Position numbers and translations under genes: made by a program. The notes under the pieces were generated by a model. The model saw only the letters and a list, made by a program, of their open reading frames with translations, had not been told where the DNA came from and searched no databases. Below are positions 36,507 through 47,185 of a stretch of 64,000 bases of DNA, in pieces. This DNA comes from Euptelea pleiosperma (lineage: Eukaryota; Streptophyta; Magnoliopsida; Ranunculales; Eupteleaceae). Location: positions 19,006,741-19,070,740 of the forward strand of contig CM068545.1 of assembly GCA_035048495.1 (NCBI GenBank). Reading direction: 5' to 3'. Numbering within the stretch: the first letter of the stretch is position 1; each line of letters opens with the position of its first letter.

Positions 36507-36525
36507 TTGGCATTATCTGTGGGAA
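36507..36525 (+). promoter_or_regulatory. Gypsy-type primer binding region
   Basis: TTGGCATTATCTGTGGGAA resembles the TTGGCGCCGTCTGTGGGAA sequence that follows the 5' LTR in many plant gypsy elements, with CpG-type positions decayed. It implies that the LTR at 36292 serves as a 5' LTR for sequence to its right. Confidence 0.65.
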
Positions 36526-37869
36526 ATGTTCACACTAGCAAGCGACAAATTCGAACCCTGGTAGACCTGGCACTTTAACCCCCTCTGAAACTTGGACTCA
36601 AGGAGTTGGCTTAATTCCTTATCCTCGTCGGCATTGAAGTCCACCCCAATGAAAAACTGCTATTATCTAGCCAAGGCATCATAAGCATCATCCTCGAACC
36701 AACTCCACCCTCGTTGATGCAGCAGCTTGACAAAGGCCTCTACCTTGGACATATTCTCTTTACCTCAGACGTATTCTCATCCAGACCTATGCCTCAATCA
36801 TATTTGTTGTATCTTGGACATATTCTCAGGTAATCTTATGCCTTGGACACATTCTCAAGCAAGGTTCTGCCTTAAGCATATTCTCAGCCAGTCCTTTCTC
36901 TTGAACATACTTTCAGCCTAAGACATTCTCTCTACTTCAGACATATTCTTAGTTAGGCTTCTGCCTCAGACATCTTTTTTCGGGACAAGTAAGATACTTG
37001 CCCAGTTTTCTTTAAGCGCTTTCAGAGAGATGTAGGACTTCTTTTTCCAGGGCTATACTTAGGGCTGAGATGCCAAACAAGCCACAGATAGCAAAGTTCA
37101 ACATATTCAACGAAGCAACAAAACAGGTCACCTGACACGTAGGCCTAAAGAATTCTGCCTCAAACCCATAAATGCATTGGGCACATAGAACAGGTTAGTG
37201 GCCTAAAGATTTACACCTCGAACCAGTCAAACTTCCTCGACGGCCTTAAGAGTTTCAACCCTGGCCAACAATGCGCTCAGCAAATAAAACAAGTTAACGG
37301 CCTATAGAGCTTCACCTAAGACCACTCAACTTCCCCAGTAACCTAAAGTGTTTCGCCTCGACCTCGGACCCTCAATGTGCTCAAAGGACCGAACACGTCA
37401 AAGTAGCGAAGTTTTCCACCTCAAACCCTTATATCAAGCGAAGGACAAACGATCTAAATATCACTCTCCCTCTATGTATCCTCTGAATTCGAAAAGGCCT
37501 CACATATATCCTTAAAATTCTTTGCATTTTTTATAGGAGTTTAAAATTCTTTGCATGTCTATCAAACATATCCTCAGAATTCTTCGCAGCACTCTCAAAT
37601 ATATCCACGGACTTAGCAGGTCCCTCAGATATATCCTTCAAATACTTCGCAGGGCCTACAGACATATATGTGGAAGTATTCGCAAGTGTCTAAGCCATAT
37701 CCTCAAAAAAAATATCCTCAAAATTCTTCACAAAATTACCAGCATCTTCTCAAGCCAGCTGGGCAAATCAGATGATCACCTGAGAGGGGACAGAGATCAT
37801 GGATTACATCTCATTCCCACGATTACATGTACACCACACATAAATGCAACAGGGGAGAGATCAGTCGCA
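36526..37869 (+). mobile_element. Short gypsy internal remnant with minisatellites
   Basis: Lies between two LTR-like ends. Contains a 35-45-bp minisatellite around CTTGGACATATTCTCAG (about 36740-36970) and a second repeat series around TATCCTCAGAATTCTTCGCA (about 37440-37740). No gag or pol motif recognised, so most of the internal region is missing. Confidence 0.55.
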
Positions 37870-38095
37870 TATTAATGGGACCCTTCCTCCTAAGGAATGA
37901 CTATTTGAACCCTACTGAGTAATCTGCATACTCCTGACCTAGTTGCTCAAATGCATAGTGTTTTCTTGCTAGACCACACCAGAAGCGCTCAAGCAATTCA
38001 TTGTGACATCCAAGACTTGGAGCGTTCAGCAGGATCCTGTTGAGGTGTGAGGTAGAAGTCCAATCCATGGCTCGAATTTGTACCCCCACAGGGGT
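37870..38095 (+). repeat. Second gypsy LTR 3' portion
   Basis: Collinear with 36292-36504 as described there. It ends near TTGTACCCCCACA. No primer site follows, so this is the outer 3' LTR of the remnant. Confidence 0.65.
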
Positions 38096-39583
38096 AACAA
38101 GCAGAATTCTATACATTCAATAAAATGATACCATAGAATGTAATTTTTTTTAGTGATCAATGTGTTTGTTAATAAATTTTGAAGATGAAAGCATTTAGCT
38201 CCTTATTCATTTATGTATTATCACGGATTGATGTGAGTAGGATGACATCTTTTACAGGGTGTTCCTTTGTTCCATATTCCTTTAATGCAACCACCAAAGA
38301 TAAAATGGGAATCAGATCCAAGATAAATGACGTTATGAAGGTGTTAATGAATGCAGTAGTTGACTTTTAAAGTGTTGAATAACGGGTTTTTGTATTCTGT
38401 CAAGTTTCCTATCCATCCAAACAGCAGAAATTTTTTTAAGAGCTTTTCAAGCTATTTTCTAGATTTCCATCAAAGAACAGAAAAGAAAAATTTTCTGCAT
38501 TCCCCGTAAAAAATTTCTTTCCTAGAAAACCCAAAGGAGCATACAGAATGACAACTGAACAAAGTTAACGCCAAAATGATCGAACGGTACACCAGACCCT
38601 ATGATCAAAAACTCCAAAATTTAAGTTGCCAGCAACCAATGGGCTCCAAAAACATATTAAAAAAAACTTTTAGGATTTTTTGCCATGTCGGAAACATCAA
38701 CATACAGACAGGCTAGTTGACACATCTCAACATACATCCAAACACGTACGGCCATGTCACCCTTTATTTTTATATTTTTTAATATAAAAATGTTTTCTAC
38801 AAAAGGGTTGGTGTGTTCCATATTCCACACAATACTTTTTTTATTGTCAAATACAATTATAGTTGTTTGATAATTTTCCTTTTTATAATTTTTTTGATAA
38901 GTGTAAAAAATCATAAAAAGGCAAAACGCGGAGAAAGATACAAAGTGAGCGAAGGAGATCGAGATGACCTCATATCTCTTTCTAAAGAGACTTGAAAAAA
39001 AAGAAAGCAACAACAACTAACTGCCATCTCTCAAAATAATGAGGTCCCATCGAAACACAAAGTCTTCAAAAAAGAGGCACCTACATTCTGTGAAGGCTTT
39101 GGACCAAAAATTCAAAAGACCCTTAATATGAAGGATCACTGAATCCTCCTCTCTGTTCTTTTTATAAATTTACTTTTCTTTATTATGTTATTGAATAGCT
39201 CTATTGCATATAGAAATGTTCTCTTTTACTTTTCATATATTTCTTTCCTTCTTTTATTTAAAAGAAACTTTTGGTCTAAATATAAATAAATTATTTTATT
39301 CCAATATATGTGTACGGCCGTGTCCATGTTTCAGGCTTCTTAAAGGCAGACACCTCGTATTTGTGTCGTGTCGGACGCCGACACACCTGTCCGTGTTGTT
39401 GTTACATAGCATGAAAGAAACAATGAAAAAATAGTGGTTAACTGGCCTTACAGCTATACAACAGTAAAATCGATCAAGAAATGACGGTCAACCATCACCA
39501 TATCTGTACACCATATCTCCTTATATACACAAAGCATAAGCCTCCATGAAAAGGTAGCTACAAGTCATGGTTTAGTTATAGCC
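38096..39583. other. Gene-free region
   Basis: No gene recognised. Sequence near 39305-39400 (CCGTGTCCATGTTTCAGG ... GTGTCGTGTCGGACGCCG) resembles a GTGTC/GACAC-rich repeat common in plant genomes, but ends could not be defined. Confidence 0.45.
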
Positions 39584-39595
39584 ATCTCCCTAGCA

Positions 39596-40145
39596 GTGGG
39601 ACCCTCCTAACTCTGAAGTTTGTGTTTAAATACTGACGGAGCATTGACATATGATCGTGCAGGTTATGGTGTTATTTTCAGAGATAACATGGGTACGCCT
39701 TTATTTGGGGTTGCTATAGGGTGTGAATCGTTAACATTACCACCATAAGCTTATGGCTATTTTTAGAGGTTTGGATTTTGTGGCAGAGAAGGGGCTGAGA
39801 AAGATCGAGATTGAGACTGATTCATTAGTTGGACTGCCTAAACAAGAAAGTTAGTTGGCCAAGTCCAGATTTAATCTTCATGGGATCTTTGCTCTCTTGG
39901 ATTTTTTGATAGTGTCACGTTCCATTTTGCCATTTGCGAGTAAAATAGGGCAGCTGATTTTTTAGCTTCTTTTTGTTCAGAAATTGATGAAATTATATTG
40001 TTATCATCCGCTTTCCCTAGTGATCTTACTAAAATTGTTGTGGAAGATGTCAGTGGGTGTAAATATGCTCACTTTTAAGTACACATTTGTATTTAGTACC
40101 AGGTAGGGGTCCTGCCTAAACCCACGCTTTCCCTCTCCAAAAAAA
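39596..40145 (+). mobile_element. 5'-truncated LINE (RNase H end)
   Basis: Broken frames read LNTDGALTYDRAGYGVIFRDNMG (RNase H first strand) near 39628, then NRAADFLASFCSEIDE near 39950-39990, the C-terminal RNase H signature of plant LINEs. The element ends in a short A-run (CCAAAAAAA). A 12-bp duplication ATCTCCCTAGCA flanks it at 39584-39595 and 40146-40157, defining a 550-bp truncated insertion. Confidence 0.92.
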
Positions 40146-40157
40146 ATCTCCCTAGCA

Positions 40158-40558
40158 TTCCTACCACAATCCTAGAGCTTCCACTTCCTAGTAACCCCAT
40201 CTTCCTCTCCAAATCACCACCTCCATCAGTATTCTGAAGCACTCATTTGTAAATAAAACCAACTGATGGACCCCCTATGTAAATAAACCCGAAAAAACAG
40301 CCCAACTGAACAATTCTAGAAATTGAACTGGATGTTGGAAAAAAAAACCATTATGGAATTTCTAAGATGAAACACTCAAGATGACAATCCAAGAGGTAGC
40401 CAAACCCCCTCCTCTCTCTACACATGCACCATGTGGACAGCAAATGTGTTTGGAAGCATAAAGTTTCTTTGCAACAGCATATTACCAAATAGTAAATACG
40501 CAGCCTTCGTTCAATAAAACTATGAAATATCATTAAATAACATATTCACCATTGTATC
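40158..40558. other. 3' flank of the trihelix gene
   Basis: Non-coding sequence between the truncated LINE and the trihelix frame. If the trihelix gene has a 3' intron (see that entry), its last exon and 3' UTR would lie here or within the LINE region. Confidence 0.4.
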
Positions 40559-41440
40559 TTAAGAGAAAGAAGGAAAGAGCAGACCAAAAGATAAGAGAAT
40601 ATTCTCACCAGCCGCAGCAGCTCTCTTTGAACGCTTGATCTTCTCAAGCTGGACCTGCGAATCCATAAAAATCTGCATTCTCTGAAACTCCAAATTCTTC
40701 ATAAACTCCATTCTCTGCTTTTCCAATTCAATCATCCGCCGCTGTTTCACCCCCTCCACCCTCTCATAAATCTCCGCAAATCTCACGATTGCCTGTGCCA
40801 CTTCTCGAAACCCATCCACCTCCCCATCCCTACCCCGGCTCTCCGTACTAGACCTAGACGATCTAGAATCCACCGCATCCGCTGCCGCAGCAGCGGCAAC
40901 CGCAGAATAATTCCTCCGGAAGAAGGAATCATCAACGGCAACGGGCGGGGAAGGGCGTTTCTTCTTCGCAGATCGAGCGCCAACCGGCACTGCCGAAGGG
41001 TGCGGAAGCGAAGGCAGGGTTTTCCGATAGGGCGCAGGAAGCGGGAGCGGTGGGGATGGTTTCGTTGGTGGCACAGAGGATCCAATTAGGGCATCGAGAA
41101 GAGAATAAAAGGGCCATTTACTGGTTAGGGTTCCTGCGGAAGCCAAAATCCTAGCTTTCTCCAACTTATATTTCTTCTTCAAGGTATCGATCCGGTTCTT
41201 ACACTGAACATCAGTTCGACGAGCCTTCTTAACTGCGCCATGACGGGCATTAACGGCGTCTGCAACCTCTTGCCAGTGCTTCTGACGGAGGTTGCCACGG
41301 TTGAGCTCAAGGTAACGGTCTCCCCAGGCGTCGATGAGGGTGTAGGTGGCGTCTTCCCTCCAGCAATCCTCACGGTAGACTAACGGCGTATGTGACAGAC
41401 GTCCCGACGCCGTCGCCGTTGTGGTTTCCGTTCCGTCCAT
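40559..41440 (-). CDS. ASIL: Trihelix transcription factor, SIP1/ASIL-like
   Basis: A protein of about 293 residues with one trihelix (Myb/SANT-like) domain at about 24-115, starting YREDCWREDATYTLIDAWGD. The conserved tryptophans W27, W39 and W56 that stabilise the three helices are present. The middle is proline and alanine rich with KKKR basic motifs (nuclear localisation), and a charged helix near the C-terminus (FREVAQAIVRFAEIYERVEG ... EKQRMEFMKNLEFQRMQ) matches the SIP1-clade coiled coil. Such proteins bind GT-type promoter elements; ASIL1/2 repress seed maturation genes. The start at 41440 (MDGTETTT) is preferred; the frame is open upstream to 41587. The last 17 codons look unlike the family. 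A splice donor (GCTG|GTGAGAAT, exon end at 40609) suggests a real 3' intron. The symbol is family level. Confidence 0.9.
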   Translation of the reverse strand: MDGTETTTATASGRLSHTPLVYREDCWREDATYTLIDAWGDRYLELNRGNLRQKHWQEVADAVNARHGAVKKARRTDVQCKNRIDTLKKKYKLEKARILASAGTLTSKWPFYSLLDALIGSSVPPTKPSPPLPLPAPYRKTLPSLPHPSAVPVGARSAKKKRPSPPVAVDDSFFRRNYSAVAAAAAADAVDSRSSRSSTESRGRDGEVDGFREVAQAIVRFAEIYERVEGVKQRRMIELEKQRMEFMKNLEFQRMQIFMDSQVQLEKIKRSKRAAAAGENILLSFGLLFPSFS

Positions 41441-42178
41441 CGTTGTCGTCTCTGTATCGGGTGTTGCTCGGTTTCTTCGTTGGTATTGTTGCTGTTGTTT
41501 GTTTGGTCTTCTAAAGAGAGAATTGAGTCGGTGGGGGATGTAACGTAGCGGCGATGCGCCGGCTGTTGAGAGGCGCTTGAGCCGCATGTGGGTGTACGGT
41601 CAGGTCGCCGGGAGAGAGCGCCTGCGCCGACGTTAGCGCGGGTTTCTTTCATCACGCTCGGCTCCAATCGAATCGGCTCGGCTCGGATGTTTGAAAGAGG
41701 AGAAATTTTTGGTTAGTCCGTCCTCTGTAGAGGAGTGCGGGGCTGTGGTCACTGTTGTCTTACTGATACGAAATGACGAAAATGTCCTTCTCATGATGTG
41801 TTATTTAGGTTAATGTTTGAAAATTCAACGAGGGTATTTACGGAAAGATGTGGAAACTAGACCTCCCTCGTTTGTTTCGCTTTCGGTCACTAAGGTCTCT
41901 GTCGTTGGCATGTGTTTAATGTAGACCGTTGGCTTGGTCGTCGCGAACCGGTTGAGAAGGCTTGTGAGATTTGCATTATTGCATCGATGGAACCGCTATT
42001 AAGGAGGTACTGCGTGTGTCGGAATCGACGGTTTTATACGTAAGCGGGGCTTTAATCTCCGAAGGTTCAATAGTCAAATCTTACCCTCCAGATTCAGGGA
42101 CCCACAGCATGAATGCTCATAAAAAATTTGGTTTTTTTGTTTTCTTTTTTCTCTTTCTAAGTTAGGGAGACTTTTCAA
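41441..42178. other. 5' flank of the trihelix gene
   Basis: Contains the putative leader of the trihelix gene on the minus strand, including CAA/CAG-rich sequence that would encode glutamines if the upstream in-frame ATG (41587) were used. No other feature recognised. Confidence 0.45.
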
Positions 42179-42513
42179 CAAGTTTTAAAAGGGTATAACG
42201 GACTGGGGGCGTTACCGTTTTTCGTTACAACAAATTGTAACGCTCAGGGGCAAAAACGGAAAATAGAAAAATGACGCTGAAATTCAAATTTTCAGAAAAG
42301 AAAAAAAATGGAAAATAACGGTTTTTTTTTTTGACAAATTTTTCAGAAAATAGTGGTCGTTATTTTTGTTATAATGGAAATAACGGCCATTATAACAAAA
42401 GTAACCCCCATTATTTTTTGAGCATTTTAACAGTACATAACATAACGGGGGAGATCCGAATATGTTATCACTGCCGTTATTTTTGTTATAACGGCCATTT
42501 TTTAAACCATTTG
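42179..42513. mobile_element. hAT-like MITE, GTTATAACGG family, copy 1
   Basis: Starts CAAGTTTTAAAAGGGTATAACGGACTGGGGGCG, abbreviated ends pair with TTTTTTAAACCATTTG on the right. The interior is full of GTTATAACGG/CCGTTATAAC and TTATTTTCGTTAT variants. Flanks share TTTTCA, an imperfect 8-bp duplication (GTTTTCAC / CTTTTCAA). Same family as 44791, 47636 and 53387. Confidence 0.7.
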
Positions 42514-42840
42514 TTTTCACTACGGGTACAACTTGTTCGAATGGGGTCGGGATCAATTGAGCCCAATCCAAACTTCCGAACATTCAACCCCAACCATAGT
42601 TGGTAAATCTCCCTTTAAAACTCAACTTTTCGTAAAAAAAAAACCTTATATTTTGAAAAAAGGTTTCAAAGTAGTGTTTTCAAAATAAAATAAAATAAAT
42701 AATAAAAAACAGAAATATTCTATAATCCGAACAATCTCGTAATTTTAAAATTTTCATGAATAGAACTCATTCTTATTTTTAAAAAAAATTAAAGAATATT
42801 TTTTATTTAAGATGTCTGTCAACTATTTTTGTGTCTATAA

Positions 42841-43708
42841 GGCCGTGTATGGAAATTTATTTCCGAGAGAATATATTGTTGTAGCCAATTAACTTTACGG
42901 CTAAATATTCGTACCTGAAAAATATTTTAAAGCGTTAGGCAACCATATCATTTTCTCGCCAAAATATTCGCCACCTAATTTTCTTGGTCTTTGGATAGCG
43001 TAGACAAATCTACAGAAGTTATCTGCGCACTGCAAAGTACCATATGTCGATATTTGTCACAGTGAAACAGTACCGCGTGGCCTTAAAAAAATGCTTTATC
43101 ACCAAGAACAATATGTGGGGGGGGGGGGGGGGGGGGGGGGGGGGAACCGGCTCATCGCATACTTTGGTATTTGTTAAACAGAAAAGTTATTATATCACTG
43201 GGATCAATCTTTGTGCACATATTCATGATTTGGACCGTCCAATTAATGGACCAATTGCCTAAATAACAAAGTCTATTATTGACGGTGATAATCAACCTGA
43301 TTTTTGGTATGTGCATCTACTTAGCTATGGGCTGAACATCTATACGGTCAAGGAATCCAAAAAGGTGTGCCACATGTCAAATTAGTAGATATACGAGGGG
43401 TCCCAACATTCATGGCGCAAGTGAGCCCCAAAAAAAGTGTGATATGCATGTGTAGGCTTCAAGAAAGTTGGCCCAAAAGATTTTATATTTTGACATTTTC
43501 CCATTAACAATTTTTTTTTGTCCTCCAAGGCTAAAAATGGCATGAAAATATGTGAAGGGGGGTGTGAATATTCGCTCACCTTGGCGGGCAAATTTGTGGG
43601 TCTGGATAAATATTTTCGTAAGAAAATGACACGCCGAACGTTATAAAATTCGTATTCATGCGGGCAAAAGTTTTATTTTCCCACACATATGGCCTACCAA
43701 ACACGGCC
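42841..43708. mobile_element. PIF/Harbinger (Tourist-like) MITE (868 bp)
   Basis: Ends GGCCGTGTATGG and CCAAACACGGCC are inverted repeats, flanked by TAA on both sides (42838-42840 and 43709-43711), the TWA target of PIF/Harbinger elements. The interior shares GGCGGGCAAATTTGTGGG and TAAATATTCG blocks with the element at 59458-59961. It contains a 28-G run at 43117-43144. Confidence 0.85.
43117..43144. repeat. Poly-G tract (28 bases)
   Basis: An uninterrupted run of 28 G on the plus strand within the Harbinger-like element. Such a run can fold into G-quadruplexes and is also prone to sequencing length error. Confidence 0.9.
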
Positions 43709-43801
43709 TAAAAGTATTTTTAGAAAAGATTAAAATATTCTTACGCATTTGGAGACCTTGATAAATAAAAAATATGTTTTGAAAAGTAATAATTTTTCTT
43801 A

Positions 43802-44091
43802 GGCCGTGTTTGATTGCATGGAAAATTTTTCCGAGAAAATGCATATGGAATATGCCTTAAATGGTTGATTGATTGCAACTGACAATACATATTTCAATCA
43901 TGTGAGAAAATTAAGGTGTATTTTTAGAAATGAGTTCTCACCTATCTGGGTGGGAAATGATTCCGGGCTTAGTAGGAAAAATTATCCAGATTTAAATAGC
44001 TTGTTGGGAAAATTATACAGATTTATAATGGCTATCTAACGTGTTTTCCTAAGGAAAATGCAATTTTCCCACTCGGTAATCAAACACGGCC
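43802..44091. mobile_element. PIF/Harbinger (Tourist-like) MITE (290 bp)
   Basis: Ends GGCCGTGTTTGATT and AATCAAACACGGCC are perfect inverted repeats flanked by TTA at 43799-43801 and 44092-44094. The interior (GGAAAAATTATCCAGATTTAAATAGC) matches, in inverse orientation, the right part of the element at 59395-60197. Confidence 0.93.
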
Positions 44092-44174
44092 TTATATTAC
44101 TTAGACTTAAGGAAATACCGTATAGTTCAAGTTCTATTATACTTATATTACTACCCACTCTGTATTATATATCA

Positions 44175-44342
44175 CTAGTGGGTGGCCCATGCCCACGGCA
44201 CTCCTTGACAGAGCATTTGCCAAAATCAGGTGTGAATGGTTGAGATCCACTGCCTAGTTGGGGAATAAAATCTCGGTCCTTCTTTATTGAAGCCTAAAAG
44301 AGATGGCATAAGTAGGGAGACAACTACTGTCACTATATATAT
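44175..44342 (-). mobile_element. Solitary Helitron-like unit (minus strand)
   Basis: On the minus strand it ends GTGCCGTGGGCAT then GGGCCACCCACTAG followed by host T, and carries the family's ATCTCAACCATTCACACC and ACAAAG-type blocks. The 5' end is degenerate (near a TATATAGTGACAGT sequence), so the start is approximate. Same family as the array at 53731-57290. Confidence 0.8.
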
Positions 44343-44782
44343 GTTTCTTGACATTGTCGTCCTATTGACCGCTTTTTGACTCCGCTTTTTTAACCCATAT
44401 CTTTTAAATTTGCATTTTTCAATATAAGCGAAGTTTTGCAGCTTCACGACTTGCTAAATATGACCCCAACTACTCACACCTCAGCCCAACTCAAGTTGAG
44501 TCAGATTAAGTTATGTAGGGACAAATAGAGGTGACAAAACTATAATAGGTATAATAGATATGTGAGCGCAAAATTTCTATATTAGTTGTTGAGTGTGTAA
44601 AACCCTAAAATAATATATGTAACGTATAATATAACTTGGCTTCCAAGTAGATTGGCCCAAGCTTGAGGCCCAAGAAATTTCCAAACCCAATCCTACTTTT
44701 AAGTCTTTTGTTTTATATCTTTCTCTTTCTAAATTCAACACTAAATTAAACTCCTTTAAAACCCATTTGAAATCCCAAGGGA
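44343..44782. other. Non-coding
   Basis: AT-rich spacer between transposon insertions; nothing recognised. Confidence 0.45.
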
Positions 44783-44790
44783 GCTAAAAC

Positions 44791-45200
44791 TAAGGTTTAA
44801 AAAAACGGTCGTTATAAGAAAAATAACGGCCGTTATAACGGATTTGGACCTCCCTCGTTACGTTATAGACCGTTAAAACGTCCAAAAAATAACAGCCATT
44901 AATTTTCCATTATAATGAAAATAACGACCGTTATTTTTTGAAAAAAATCACCATTTTTTCTATTTTTTTAGTTATATTCCGTTATTTTCCATTTTTGAAA
45001 TTTTGAAAATCAAATTTTAAAAAATTTGAATTCAACCGCCATTTTTTCCGGTTTTTTCATTTATTTCCGTTATATTCCGTTTTTTTCCCCTTTTCCCATT
45101 TTTTTTCGTTTTTGCCCCTGAGCGTTTTTTTCTTTATAACAGGAAAAATGGTGACGCCCCCCGTCCGTTATACCGTCATAACGGTCCACTTTAAACCTTG
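44791..45200. mobile_element. hAT-like MITE, GTTATAACGG family, copy 2
   Basis: Left end TAAGGTTTAAAAAAACGG pairs with the right end CCACTTTAAACCTTG. The flanks give a near-duplicate of 8 bp, GCTAAAAC (44783-44790) and GCCAAAAC (45201-45208). The interior has repeated GTTATAACGG-type palindromes and a CCCCTGAGCG block near the right end. Confidence 0.82.
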
Positions 45201-45208
45201 GCCAAAAC

Positions 45209-45624
45209 ATCTCCTACGCTTCCCTTATTTGTTTTCTTTTTTTTTTAATCAGCAAAAGTCCAATTAAAAACCATGTCCGTCCAAACCTTTTCCTTCATCT
45301 TATATTTTTTTTCTTTTCTTTTTACTCACCATTCAATGTCACGATGAAGCACTCTCTCCTTCAGCCAGAAATGAGTAGAGTTTTGGAGTCTTAGACTTCC
45401 CCTTTTATCTCAACAGGTTTTGCTGCGTAGTAAGAACAGAGGGTAAAGAAAGCTAAGTGGTGACCAATGGTAGTAAGAGTAATTGAAGATGGTAAGAGGG
45501 AAAGGTGAGCAAGGGTGGGTGGTGGGTGATGGATGGCGGTGGTGGGTAATGGTATCGTCAACAGTGATAAGGAGGCTTTCATAAGGTTTTTTGTCCCTTT
45601 TTTTTTAATAGAAAAACTTTTCAA
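45209..45624. other. Non-coding
   Basis: No feature recognised apart from a GGTGGGTGATGG-rich stretch near 45515-45550. Confidence 0.45.
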
Positions 45625-45890
45625 TCTATATAACCCCCCTCTTATAGGCTTCATAAAGAATGGCCGAGATCTTATCCCCCAACTGAACGATGGATCTCAG
45701 CCACTCACACCCAATTTTGACAAACACTTTGTCGAGGCGTGCCGTGGGCATAGGGCACCTACTAATCTATATAACAAAACACAGCAGTTGTCTCCCCAAT
45801 TTATAGGCTTCATATATCCAAGAGCCCATATCAACCCTCACATAAAATAAAATTTAGACGGTTGGATTAATTTAATAGGAAAATTTTTTT
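45625..45890 (+). mobile_element. Two adjacent Helitron-like units
   Basis: The first unit starts TCTATATAAC at 45625 after a host A, has the hairpin-like end GTGCCGTGGGCA and finishes CTAA at 45765. The second begins TCTATATAACAAAAC at 45766 with no spacer. It switches to a different body (TAGGCTTCATATATCC ... AAATTTAGACGGTTGGAT) shared with the unit at 56501. Its 3' end is not clear and is placed approximately. Confidence 0.75.
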
Positions 45891-46312
45891 ACTTTTTTTT
45901 TTCTAAAGATGCCCTCAACTCTCTCAAAACTATTTTCATTCTCCACAGTCGTTTTCCATATTTTTGGTAGTGACTCAAAATTGTTCCCACCTCATTCTCT
46001 CTCTCTATCTCTCTTTCATATGCCTTCATGATGTATATGTCTTTGTCTAGTTCAAATCATGTAATATCTTAAGAAAATGCGCGAAAATTAAGGTTTCATC
46101 ATATCAAGCTTCATTGGTACGTAAATCATTTGATCTAGCTCCTTATAGAAGATAAAGGAAAGTATTTCAAGCTCATCATGATTAAGTTCAAGGAAATTGC
46201 TAACGATAAGAGAGCTCAAGGTCAAGAAAAATGTGCATCAAAGGTATATGATTTGGACTCAATGTCCTTTGGTAAGAATTTCCTAACTCTAACCTTTCGA
46301 ACTTTAATAGGC
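45891..46312. other. Non-coding
   Basis: Contains a CT-rich patch near 45985-46015 and no recognisable gene. Confidence 0.45.
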
Positions 46313-46315
46313 TAA

Positions 46316-46591
46316 GGGGGCATTTGGGAACGAGAAGTAAAAGCACTTTTACTTGTAGTAAAAGTTACAAGTTGATTTTTTACCTCTAAAAAAGTCATAG
46401 AAATTAAAATGTCGGGAGGAGTTCTAATTTTTGAGAAGTTGTTTCTCTTAGAAGTTAAAAGCTAAAAATTTTAGCTTCAGTTTTAAGTTAGTTTTTAACT
46501 TTTACAAGTTCAAATATGAAACACATCCAAAGTAACTTTTTGGCTTATAAAAGTCAATAAGTTAATTATTTTTGTGTTGCCAAACACCCCC
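46316..46591. mobile_element. PIF/Harbinger-like MITE (276 bp)
   Basis: Ends GGGGGCATTTGG and CCAAACACCCCC are inverted repeats (one mismatch) flanked by TAA at 46313-46315 and 46592-46594. The interior is rich in AAAAGT/ACTTTT inverted motifs. No coding capacity. Confidence 0.9.
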
Positions 46592-46938
46592 TAAAACTTT
46601 TGTAACTAGTGATTTTGGCTAAGTCTAGAAGACTAATAAAATCAATTAAATATATATATTTTTTACCAAAATGCATTTAAACTTGAGAAAATTTCACCGA
46701 TCTTTGGTGTTTTAGTATTATTTTTATATGAGAAAAATTATCAATCTTTAAGATTGAGAAAAAACCTTTTTCATTAAATGTCCATTTTGTTAATCGACTT
46801 TCAAAAATTGGAATTTGTTCTTGAATTTAAAATCTATTTTTAATTCTATTGTAATTTGATTTTTAAAATATTTTTATTTAATCCAAATAAGGGATAGTCC
46901 TTTACATTATAAATATCTTAAGTAAATTATATGTAAAG
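46592..46938. other. Non-coding
   Basis: AT-rich spacer; nothing recognised. Confidence 0.45.
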
Positions 46939-46947
46939 TTATGACAT

Positions 46948-47176
46948 GGGTTGGGCTCAGGAGCCCTCCTTTTTTCTTAACCCCTCTGGAGTCGGACTCA
47001 GTGTCATGGATTCTGAGAATCCAATGGTGGTTGATAGCGCTAAGTTGGCATTCACTTTTTGCATCAAGTGAATGCCAGCTCAGCGCTATCAACCATTGTT
47101 GGATTCTCAAAATCCATGGCGCCAAGTCTGACTCCCGAGGGGGTTCAAAAAAAAGGGGGTCCTCGGAGCCAATTCC
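46948..47176. mobile_element. Foldback Mutator-like MITE (229 bp)
   Basis: The element is nearly a full palindrome: both arms (about 110 bp) contain GGATTCTGAGAATCCA-type sequence, GTTGATAGCGCT and TGGCATTCACTT, with a tiny central loop near 47060. A 9-bp duplication TTATGACAT flanks it exactly (46939-46947 and 47177-47185), as for Mutator-like elements. A relative lies at 61679-61875. Confidence 0.92.
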
Positions 47177-47185
47177 TTATGACAT

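Noticed and set aside
42841..43708. One composite transposon spanning 42841-44091
   Set aside because: Each part has its own inverted ends and its own TAA or TTA duplication, so these are two separate MITEs 93 bp apart.
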